Part shown: positions 37,601 to 45,243 of the stretch, piece by piece
How positions within the stretch are numbered: the stretch's first letter is position 1
How the letters are laid out: every line of letters begins with the position of its first letter
Assembly (NCBI RefSeq): GCF_900104515.1
Contig: NZ_FNJL01000007.1
Coordinates: forward strand, 124,001 to 188,000
Source of the DNA: Paracidovorax cattleyae
Lineage (GTDB): Bacteria; Pseudomonadota; Gammaproteobacteria; Burkholderiales; Burkholderiaceae_C
Direction of reading: 5' to 3'
DNA: 64,000 nucleotides
Notes under the pieces: model-generated
Told to the model about the DNA's origin: nothing
Seen by the model: only the letters and a program-made list of their open reading frames with translations
Databases searched by the model: none
Position numbers and translations under genes: made by a program

Positions 37601-40600
37601 TCAGCGCGCGGAAAGCGCCAGCTCCGCCTGGGGCACGGCACCCTCCCGGCGCGCATCCACGCGCGGAGCCGCCACGAACAGCCGCTCCAGCGGCACGCCG
37701 CGCCGCGCCAGTTCGTCGCGCACCGCCACCGCGCGCGCCTGGGCCAGTTCGCGCAGGGCGCCCCCGGGCACCTTCATCCGGGCCAGCAGCAGCGCCTCCA
37801 TCTCGGGGACGGGAATATCCAGCGCCAGGCCCAGCAGGTTGCGGGGCTTGGGGATGTCCGTGCGGCGGTAGAGCTCCCGCAGGGCATCGGCATAGGCCTG
37901 CGCCTGGGCGGCGTCCGTACCCCCCGGGGCCGCCGGTACGACCTGCACCTCCGCATCCGCGCGGGCCCCCGGCTGGCGCCGCTGCTGCACTGCCTGCACC
38001 TGCGAGCGCAGGCGCTCGCGCTTCCAGCCGTCTTCCTCGGCTTCCGCCAGGGCATGGCCGGTCACGGTCAATTGCAGGGCCGGCCGGTCACGCAACGATT
38101 GCGCCACCTTGTCCAGCCCCTGCAGGGCCGCGGCGTCCAGTACCGCACTGCCGGGCGCGAAAGCCACGGCCCCCTGCTCCGCCGTCCCGCCCGCGAAGGC
38201 CTTGGCCAGCAGCGAAAACGGAGAGGTCACGGCCTTCAGGACCAGGCTGCCCAGGGTCCGCAGGATCACCGGCCCCAGGCTGAACTGGGGATCGTTGAGC
38301 GAGCCGCTGATGGGCAAGTCCAGATCGATCACCCCGTTGCTGTCCGCCAGCAGCGCCGCGGCCAGCCGCACCGGCAGGCTGGCGGAAGCGCCCTCCACGG
38401 GATCGCTGAAGGTGAGCTGGTGCAGCACCAGCCGGTTGCCGGCGGTGAGCTGCCCGTCGGGCTGGACCTTGTAGCGCACGTCCATGCTCAGCTTGCCGCG
38501 TTCGATGCCATGGCCGGCGTACTTGACGGCATAGGGCGACAGCGGCGGCAGCTCCAGATCCCGCACCCGGCCCTGGATGTCCAGCGCCAGCGGCTTCGCC
38601 AGGGGGTTGATGCGTCCCGAAATCTCCAGCGGCGCCGAGCCCTGCGCCTTCCCGCTGAGCTCCAGCTCCGCCATCGCGGGCTCGCCGCCTCCGGGCGCAG
38701 GCTCGGAGGAGAACGCGCCGATGCGTCCCGCCAGATCGCCGAGATCGGCGGAGTAGTTGGGCTCGATGAAGTAGTCGGTGAAGCGCACGGCTCCGGAGGA
38801 CAGCACCACCGGCCCGAAACGCAGCACCGGGCCGGCGTTTGCGGCCGGGGCGGCCGGGGCGGCCGGAGGAGCGCCCGCGCCCAAGATGGCGCCGGGACGG
38901 GCCGCGGCGCTGCCGCCAACGCTGGCCTGGGCCGACGCGGCCCCGGGCCCTCGCTCCTGCGCGGTGGCTGCATCCGGGCTGCGAACCAGGTCCTGCAGGT
39001 TGAGACGGCCGTTCTTCTGCAGCACGATGCGCGCGAAGAAATCCCGCAATGCCGCTTCCCGCACATCCACGCGCGCGGGCATGCCGGGCGCCATCTCCCA
39101 CTGCACGCCCTGCAGCGCCAGATTGCGCCAGCGCAGCAGTTCCTCGCCACGGGGCGGTGTGGACGGGGTTCCCGCACTGGTTTGCGGCTCCGGCTCCGGC
39201 ACCGGTGCACGCACGCGCACCTCGTCCAGCGCGGCATTGCCGCGCACCGAGGCTTTCGCTCCCGCGGCCGTGGCAGCATAGTCCACGTCGCCCTCGAAAC
39301 CCGCTTCCGCCCGCATGATGCGCACGCTCAGCCATGGCGCCGCATACGGCTCCAGCAGATGCAGGGGCAGCCGCTGGGCCTGCAGGCGCCCCTGCAGGCC
39401 CAGCGGTGCCACCGTCAGACGGCCTTCGTATGCCAGGCGTCCGGGGTCGCGACGGCCGGCCTCCCACTGCCCGGACAGGGACAGTTGCACCGGCACGGCG
39501 TCCGGGCCGGTGGCCGCCTGCGGCCAGCGCAGCCCCCGGGCCTGCAGCGCGATGCCGGACCACCGCAGGTCCACGGGGGAGGCTGGCACCGCATCGCGCA
39601 GGGCCACCGCGCCGCGTTCCACCGACAATTCGCCAACCCGCACGGACCAGGGCCCCTCGCTGGTGGAGGCCCGCGCTTCCCGGGATGCAACCCGGCCGGC
39701 CGCGTCCTGCAGCGGCCAGGCATCGAACATCCAGCGCCCTTGCGCATCGCGCTCGGCCCGCACCCGGGGTGCGCGTGCCACGGCCCGCTCCACGGATACC
39801 GCGCGGGCCGGCACATCGATCCACGCGTTCTCGATTTCCAGCTGCTCCGCCTGCGCCCAGGCACCCGGAAGCGTTCCCGTGCCTTCGGGCGGCCGGCCTG
39901 CCTCGGCGGACGGCGCGGCACAGGGACCGCCGGCCGGACAGGCCAGGCTGACGCCATCCGCCACGAACCGCGCCACCTTCGCCACCAGCGCACCGTTGGC
40001 ATGGTTCCAGGCAACGCCGGCGTCGGCGTCGATCCGCGCCCTGGCGCGCGGAGCGAACGCCCCTGCCGCATAGGCCTCCACCGCTGAAAACGGCATGCCG
40101 CGCAGCGAGGCCGCCACCTGCCCCCGGCCGGGCCACGCCGTTCCGGCCACCTTCAGCGTGGCGGGCGCCTCCCCGGCCCCGGTGGCGCCAGGCCCGCTGC
40201 CGGCCCCGTCGGCAGGCCGCATGCGGGCCTGCAGCCGGAACGGAAGCCCGCCCTTCCACGGCCAGGCCAGCGACTGCGCCTGTGCATGGACACCGTCCCA
40301 TGCCATTGCGACAGGGCGGACAGCGCTCTCGTCGCGCCACGCCACGCGCCCCTCCCGGACCGCGAGCCGGTCTATCGCCACCACCCACGCACCGGAAGAC
40401 GGTCCGGCACCGGCGGCCGGCGGCACAGCGGCCGGAGCGCGGAGCGCGGCACCCCGGGCGTCTCCAGCACCCGCGCCCGTGGCGACGGCGGCCCAGTCCC
40501 ACCGCCCCTGCGCATCCCGCCGCACCGCGATGTCCGGCCCGGACCATTCGACCGACGACAGGTGCACCGACCTGCGCAAAGGCTCCACCGAGGCCGCATG

Positions 40601-41548
40601 GACGTCCAGCGCCCGGAATGCAAGGGGCGCGGAGCCCGGCGGCCCATCCAGGAGCACACCGGACAGGCGCGCATGTCCACCCACCGTCAGGCGGGGCTCC
40701 GGACCCTGGAGGAAACCGATGTCCAGTTCCGCTTCCAGCGTTCCGGCCTGGGGCCGGAGCGGCGTTCCCGCGGGCCAGTAGGCACGCAATGGAGACAGAT
40801 CAAGCCCCCGAATCTGCAGTCGGGCCTGCGTGTTGCGGTCTTCCGAGAAGGGCGTACTGCGCGCGCCGGTATCGAAGGTGCTGCCGTCCAGGCTGAAGGC
40901 GAGCCGCGGTGTCACTGTGACCTGGCGGTCGGCAGGCAGGTTGCTGAGAAAGGGAATGCCCAGTTCCAGCCCCGCCAGCCGGTGTGCCTGATCCGTCGTC
41001 CTGTCGGTGAACTCGACAACGCCATCGCGCAGCATCAGGTTGTAGAGCGCGAACCGGGCGCCGCTGCCCTCCCCGCTCCCCGGGCGGGCGGCACCACGCT
41101 GCAGCAGGTCGTCGATGTCATAGCGCCCATCCTGCCCACGGACCACGCGCAGCCGCGGCGCATCGATTTCCAGCGCGTCGAGCACCGGGGCCCAGCGCAC
41201 CAGGGACTGCATTTCCATGTCTATATAGAGACGCCGGATGTCCGCCTGCGCAGGTGCCCCTGGGACGGCCCCTGACAGGGCAATGTCGTACACGGTGAGT
41301 TCCAGGGTCCAGGGACGGAACTGCACCCGCCCGACCGTGACGTCGCGCCCGGCGAAGCCGCTGCCCCAATGCTGGATGCCCCAGCGCACGAGGGGCGGTA
41401 CGGCCATCCACGCCAGGCCCCATGCCAGCATCAACGCCGCGGCGCCAATGGCAGTCCAGCGCATGGCCATGGCCGCCGCCCTGCGCGCAGGCCGGCGGCC
41501 GACTGCGGGCTCGTGCGCCCGGTCCTCGCGTGATTCGATTGCACCCAT
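37601..41548 (-). CDS. DUF748 (AsmA-like) envelope protein with OmpA-like C-terminus
   Basis: The 1315-residue protein has one N-terminal transmembrane helix (about residues 33-55, AIGAAALMLAWGLAWMAV), followed by a very long periplasmic region. DUF748 segments are clear: VTVGRVQFRPWTLELTVYDI near the start, and later PPLSPYAVKYAGHGIERGKL and GVIDLDLPISGSLNDPQF. These large AsmA/TamB-like proteins are suspected to carry lipids across the periplasm. The last ~200 residues include an OmpA-like stretch (LQLTVTGHALAE). The ATG at 41548 is used; ATGs at 41470 and 41464 would begin directly before the membrane helix. It is probably monocistronic. Confidence 0.85.
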   Translation of the reverse strand: MGAIESREDRAHEPAVGRRPARRAAAMAMRWTAIGAAALMLAWGLAWMAVPPLVRWGIQHWGSGFAGRDVTVGRVQFRPWTLELTVYDIALSGAVPGAPAQADIRRLYIDMEMQSLVRWAPVLDALEIDAPRLRVVRGQDGRYDIDDLLQRGAARPGSGEGSGARFALYNLMLRDGVVEFTDRTTDQAHRLAGLELGIPFLSNLPADRQVTVTPRLAFSLDGSTFDTGARSTPFSEDRNTQARLQIRGLDLSPLRAYWPAGTPLRPQAGTLEAELDIGFLQGPEPRLTVGGHARLSGVLLDGPPGSAPLAFRALDVHAASVEPLRRSVHLSSVEWSGPDIAVRRDAQGRWDWAAVATGAGAGDARGAALRAPAAVPPAAGAGPSSGAWVVAIDRLAVREGRVAWRDESAVRPVAMAWDGVHAQAQSLAWPWKGGLPFRLQARMRPADGAGSGPGATGAGEAPATLKVAGTAWPGRGQVAASLRGMPFSAVEAYAAGAFAPRARARIDADAGVAWNHANGALVAKVARFVADGVSLACPAGGPCAAPSAEAGRPPEGTGTLPGAWAQAEQLEIENAWIDVPARAVSVERAVARAPRVRAERDAQGRWMFDAWPLQDAAGRVASREARASTSEGPWSVRVGELSVERGAVALRDAVPASPVDLRWSGIALQARGLRWPQAATGPDAVPVQLSLSGQWEAGRRDPGRLAYEGRLTVAPLGLQGRLQAQRLPLHLLEPYAAPWLSVRIMRAEAGFEGDVDYAATAAGAKASVRGNAALDEVRVRAPVPEPEPQTSAGTPSTPPRGEELLRWRNLALQGVQWEMAPGMPARVDVREAALRDFFARIVLQKNGRLNLQDLVRSPDAATAQERGPGAASAQASVGGSAAARPGAILGAGAPPAAPAAPAANAGPVLRFGPVVLSSGAVRFTDYFIEPNYSADLGDLAGRIGAFSSEPAPGGGEPAMAELELSGKAQGSAPLEISGRINPLAKPLALDIQGRVRDLELPPLSPYAVKYAGHGIERGKLSMDVRYKVQPDGQLTAGNRLVLHQLTFSDPVEGASASLPVRLAAALLADSNGVIDLDLPISGSLNDPQFSLGPVILRTLGSLVLKAVTSPFSLLAKAFAGGTAEQGAVAFAPGSAVLDAAALQGLDKVAQSLRDRPALQLTVTGHALAEAEEDGWKRERLRSQVQAVQQRRQPGARADAEVQVVPAAPGGTDAAQAQAYADALRELYRRTDIPKPRNLLGLALDIPVPEMEALLLARMKVPGGALRELAQARAVAVRDELARRGVPLERLFVAAPRVDARREGAVPQAELALSAR

Positions 41549-42253
41549 GGCCGGGATTGCAGCAGATGCGAAGCCCGGCAAACCGTAACAAGGTGAAAAA
41601 CAGAAAGCCCGGCAGGGCCTGATGGCCACTGCCAGGCTTGACGGCTGACACAACGGTCTTTTGCCATCGTTTGCACCATGGAGGGTGAAGGTCCATGGGG
41701 CAGGAGGCAAGGTATTGCCTCCAAGGGTTTGCCGTGGAAGTTTCTGCCTGCCCACCCAGGGCACTGCATGCCGTTTGGATGGTGGCGTCCCCTTCGTCGG
41801 GCCATGCCTGGTCACTGCCAGACGCCTCCAATTTAACCAATCTCCGGGGCCCGTCCAACCGATATTTGCAATCAAACCGAGCATCCCGATTGCCGAAAAC
41901 TCCCCCCGTCGCGGGAGTATCACAAGAGTTTTCACTGTCGGGTGTACGAAAGCGTTGCCGGACACCCGAAAACTGTGTTTGCATCCATACTTTTTAGAAT
42001 AAATTGATCTAATGAATGGCAACCTTAGTATTGACCAGGCATTTTGACCCCTCCTAGAATCCGCCAGCTTCGAAAACCGGGGCTGACCACTATCTCCATC
42101 GCTGCCGAATCCGGCGAAGTCGTTCCCCCTGCACCGCTGCGCAGGCCGTTTCCACGGGAACTGGATGGCGTACCAATCCAGGCGAGATGCCTGGCACGGG
42201 AGTTCCCCTTCATGGGGATCCCGCAACAGGCCTCGACTCAGAAAGGAAGAGCT
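41549..42253. other. Long, relatively AT-rich intergenic region
   Basis: These 705 bases carry no gene I can support and are clearly less GC-rich around 41830-42060 than anything nearby. They contain the inverted repeat TCGGGTGT (41938-41945)/ACACCCGA (41962-41969), a strong-looking promoter at 42031-42060, and a leader of nearly 200 bases before the lytic transglycosylase. The minus-strand promoter of the DUF748 gene should also lie here. A small RNA or a structured leader is possible. Confidence 0.5.
42031..42060 (+). promoter_or_regulatory. Probable sigma-70 promoter of the lytic transglycosylase gene
   Basis: TTGACC at 42031-42036 and TAGAAT at 42055-42060 are separated by 18 bases within AT-rich DNA. 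Transcription would begin near 42067 and give a leader of about 185 bases. Confidence 0.55.
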
Positions 42254-43144
42254 ATGACAGCGTCAGGACGGGTGATCGGCGGAATGCAGACCTTCGCATC
42301 CGATGTGATCGACGGTTTCCTCGAAATCACCCACAGCAGTTTCGCCCTGGTCGGGCTGACGGTCGCGTTCGGCGTGATCACCCTCGCGGCCCGCCCGGAT
42401 CTGCGGCAGGCCGGTGAGGAAAAGCTCATGGGCTGGCTGCAGGCGCGCCAGGTGGCGATGATCGGCGTGCCCATGGAGCCCGAGGCCAGCGAGCGCGCCA
42501 CCGCCACGAATCCGAAGGACCTGCCCAAGGAGCAGGCCGCCGTCGCGTTCTGGCTCAGCAAGAAGTACCGCGTGGCGCCCGAACCCCTCGCCGCGCTGGT
42601 TTCCGAGGCCTACGAGATCGGTGGCCGCACCAAGCTCGATCCCACGCTGATCCTGGCCATCATGGCCGTGGAGTCGAGCTTCAATCCCTTCGCGCAGAGC
42701 GCCGTGGGAGCCCAGGGCCTGATGCAGGTCATGACGCGCGTCCACACCGACAAGTACGAGAACTTCGGCGGCCATTTCGCCGCCTTCGATCCGGTGAGCA
42801 ACCTGCGCGTCGGCGTCCGCGTGCTGCAGGAATGCATCGCCCGCGCCGGCTCCCTCGAAGGCGGCCTGCGCTACTACGTGGGCGCGGCCAACATGGCCGA
42901 CGACGGCGGCTACGCGATCAAGGTCATGGCCGAACACATGCGCCTGCGGCAGGTGGCCAATGGCCGCAGCGTGCCCATCTTCACGCCGCCCGCGCCGGCC
43001 GCGCCCGCAACGACGCCTCCGATGCTGTCCACCCAGGCTCCGGCGCAGACCACGCTGCCGGCCAAGGCCGCGGGCACCGCCGATGCGTCGCCCGCCGCTT
43101 CCCCGGGCGAGGACAAGCTCGCGTTGCTCACCCCGGGGCTCTGA
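42254..43144 (+). CDS. Membrane-anchored lytic transglycosylase (SLT domain)
   Basis: This 296-residue enzyme cleaves peptidoglycan strands. It has one membrane segment (about residues 28-46, FALVGLTVAFGVITL) and a periplasmic SLT domain (about 105-255) with catalytic Glu140 in AIMAVESSFNP and the following GAQGLMQVM motif. The last ~55 residues are Pro/Ala/Thr-rich and probably disordered. The ATG at 42254 follows AAGGAAGA at good spacing. It lies upstream of glyA on the same strand, but a riboswitch with its own probable promoter region separates them. Confidence 0.9.
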   Translation: MTASGRVIGGMQTFASDVIDGFLEITHSSFALVGLTVAFGVITLAARPDLRQAGEEKLMGWLQARQVAMIGVPMEPEASERATATNPKDLPKEQAAVAFWLSKKYRVAPEPLAALVSEAYEIGGRTKLDPTLILAIMAVESSFNPFAQSAVGAQGLMQVMTRVHTDKYENFGGHFAAFDPVSNLRVGVRVLQECIARAGSLEGGLRYYVGAANMADDGGYAIKVMAEHMRLRQVANGRSVPIFTPPAPAAPATTPPMLSTQAPAQTTLPAKAAGTADASPAASPGEDKLALLTPGL

Positions 43145-43185
43145 CGCTCGCGGCGGTGCCATCCCGCCCTGCCGTCCGCTACACT

Positions 43186-43340
43186 CGAGGGGTACGCGAC
43201 TGGCGATAGGCGCGGTGCATCCGTGAAGGCGGAGGCCGCCGCTGACGTGGAAACCGGCAGGCACTTCATCCTGCGAACCACTGGGAAGCGTGCCGCACGG
43301 GCTGCAAGGCCCGTTGTGTTCCGCCGTTCGCCTGGGCAGC
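43186..43340 (+). promoter_or_regulatory. glyA: ZTP/ZMP (pfl) riboswitch controlling glyA
   Basis: The leader matches the pfl aptamer consensus in all its invariant parts. P1 is GGTACGC (43191-43197) pairing with GCGTGCC (43288-43294). The 5' domain has CGCGACTGGCGA at 43195-43206 and ACCACTGGGAAGCG at 43277-43290. The 3' domain has CCG followed by CGCCTGGGCA at 43329-43338, reached through a linker hairpin (ACGGGC/GCCCGT). These RNAs sense ZTP/ZMP, a signal of 10-formyl-tetrahydrofolate shortage, and are known to sit before folate and purine genes including glyA. A hairpin CCCTTG/CAAGGG (43340-43357) follows, but without a U-tract, so the expression platform is unclear. A TACACT at 43180-43185 may be the -10. 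Confidence 0.85.
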
Positions 43341-43382
43341 CCTTGTTTTTCCAAGGGACACCATTCACAGGACTGCCACGCC

Positions 43383-44627
43383 ATGTATCAACGCAATATT
43401 CTTGTCGAACAAGCCGATCCCGAAGTGTGGGCCGCCATCCAGGCCGAGAACCTGCGCCAGGAGCAGCACATCGAACTGATCGCCAGCGAGAACTACGCCT
43501 CCCCCGCCGTCATGGCGGCCCAGGGCTCGCAGCTCACCAACAAATACGCAGAAGGCTATCCCGGCAAGCGCTACTACGGCGGCTGCGAGAACGTGGACGT
43601 GGTCGAGCAGCTGGCCATCGACCGCGTGAAGAAGCTCTTCGGCGCCGAAGCCGCCAACGTGCAGCCGAACTCCGGCTCCCAGGCCAACCAGGCCGTGCTG
43701 CTCGCCTTCCTGAAGCCCGGCGACACCATCCTGGGCATGAGCCTGGCCGAAGGCGGCCACCTGACCCATGGCATGCCGCTCAACATGAGCGGCAAGTGGT
43801 TCAACATCGTGTCGTACGGCCTGAACGAGAAGGAAGAGATCGACTACGATGCACTGGAAGCCAAGGCCCGCGAGCACAAGCCCAAGCTGATCATCGCCGG
43901 TGCTTCCGCCTATTCGCTGCGCATCGATTTCGAGCGCTTCGCGAAGATCGCCAAGGAGATCGGCGCGATCTTGTGGGTGGACATCGCCCACTATGCTGGC
44001 CTGGTGGTCGCGGGCGAATACCCCAACCCCGTGCCCTTCGCCGATGTGGTCACTTCCACGACGCACAAGAGCCTGCGCGGCCCGCGCGGCGGCATCATCC
44101 TCATGAAGGCCGAGCACGAGAAGGCGATCAATTCCGCCATCTTCCCGGGCCTGCAGGGTGGCCCGCTGGAGCACGTCATCGCTGCCAAGGCGGTGGCCTT
44201 CAAGGAAGCGCTGACGCCCGAGTTCAAGGCCTACCAGCAGCAGGTCGCGAAGAACGCCAGGGTGTTCGCCGAGACGCTGATCGAGCGCGGCCTGCGCATC
44301 ATCAGTGGCCGCACCGAAAGCCACGTCATGCTGGTGGACCTGCGCGCCAAGGGCATCACCGGCAAGGCGGCCGAAGCGGCCCTGGGCCAGGCCCACATCA
44401 CCATCAACAAGAACTCCATTCCGAACGACCCGGAAAAGCCGATGGTGACGAGCGGCATCCGCGTGGGCACGCCCGCGATCACGACGCGCGGCTTCAAGGA
44501 AGAAGAGACGCGCATCACCGCGAACCTGGTGGCCGACGTTCTGGAGAACCCGAACGACGAAGCCAACCTGGCCGCGGTGCGCGAGAAAGTGCACGCGCTC
44601 ACGAGCCGCTTCCCGGTCTATCGCTGA
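43383..44627 (+). CDS. glyA: Serine hydroxymethyltransferase
   Basis: GlyA interconverts serine and glycine using tetrahydrofolate and is the main source of one-carbon units. The 414-residue PLP enzyme is full length. Lys229 in [13 protein letters not shown] forms the internal aldimine, ASENY and YYGGCE are conserved active-site segments, and [10 protein letters not shown] lies in the folate-binding region. The ATG at 43383 is preceded by a weak AGGA. A ZTP riboswitch in the leader links its expression to folate status. nrdR follows 33 bases later. Confidence 0.98.
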   Translation: MYQRNILVEQADPEVWAAIQAENLRQEQHIELIASENYASPAVMAAQGSQLTNKYAEGYPGKRYYGGCENVDVVEQLAIDRVKKLFGAEAANVQPNSGSQANQAVLLAFLKPGDTILGMSLAEGGHLTHGMPLNMSGKWFNIVSYGLNEKEEIDYDALEAKAREHKPKLIIAGASAYSLRIDFERFAKIAKEIGAILWVDIAHYAGLVVAGEYPNPVPFADVVTSTTHKSLRGPRGGIILMKAEHEKAINSAIFPGLQGGPLEHVIAAKAVAFKEALTPEFKAYQQQVAKNARVFAETLIERGLRIISGRTESHVMLVDLRAKGITGKAAEAALGQAHITINKNSIPNDPEKPMVTSGIRVGTPAITTRGFKEEETRITANLVADVLENPNDEANLAAVREKVHALTSRFPVYR

Positions 44628-44660
44628 CCGCAGCGCAGCCCCGAGACCGCCGCCCCAGCG

Positions 44661-45110
44661 ATGAAGTGCCCTTTCTGCAGCCACCCCGAGACGCAGGTCG
44701 TCGAAACGCGAGTGGCCGAGGACGGGGACTTCGTGCGGCGGCGCCGGCAATGCGGGGCCTGCGACAAGCGCTTCACGACCTACGAGCGCCCGGAAGTCAG
44801 CTTCCCCAGCGTGGTGAAGAAGGACGGCCGGCGCATCGAGTACGACCGCAGCAAGCTCATCGGCTCGTTCAGCATCGCGTTGCGCAAGCGGCCGGTGAGC
44901 ACCACGCAGATCGACAGCGCCATCGAGCGCATCGAGGAAAAGCTGCTCAACCTCGGGCAGCGCGAAGTGCTGTCCAGCCGCATCGGCGAGCTGGTGATGC
45001 GCGAGCTCAAGAAGCTCGACAAGGTAGCCTACATCCGCTTCGCGAGCGTGTACCGGAGCTTCGAGGACATCGACGAGTTCCGGGCGCTCGTGGACGAAGT
45101 GCGCAAGTAG
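44661..45110 (+). CDS. nrdR: Transcriptional repressor NrdR
   Basis: NrdR represses ribonucleotide reductase genes according to ATP/dATP level. The 149-residue protein has the N-terminal zinc ribbon (Cys3, Cys6, Cys31, Cys34) and an ATP-cone domain (about 49-139). Length and sequence are typical. It is probably co-transcribed with glyA, a conserved pairing in betaproteobacteria, which puts it under the same riboswitch-controlled transcript. A GC hairpin (CGCCCG/CGGGCG, 45119-45139) follows the stop and may end the unit. Confidence 0.97.
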   Translation: MKCPFCSHPETQVVETRVAEDGDFVRRRRQCGACDKRFTTYERPEVSFPSVVKKDGRRIEYDRSKLIGSFSIALRKRPVSTTQIDSAIERIEEKLLNLGQREVLSSRIGELVMRELKKLDKVAYIRFASVYRSFEDIDEFRALVDEVRK

Positions 45111-45243
45111 GCCGAAGGCGCCCGCCATCCGGACGGGCGGCGGTGCGTCGGCCCTGGTCCTACGCACCGGACGCCGCATGCCCTGCACAATCGACCAGCC
45201 CGTCAGGCGCCGCCAGGCACCTTCCGATTCCCCGTACCGATCC

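Noticed and set aside
43340-43357. Hairpin CCCTTG/CAAGGG read as an intrinsic terminator before glyA
   Set aside because: It has a T-rich loop but no U-tract after the stem, so termination is not supported.
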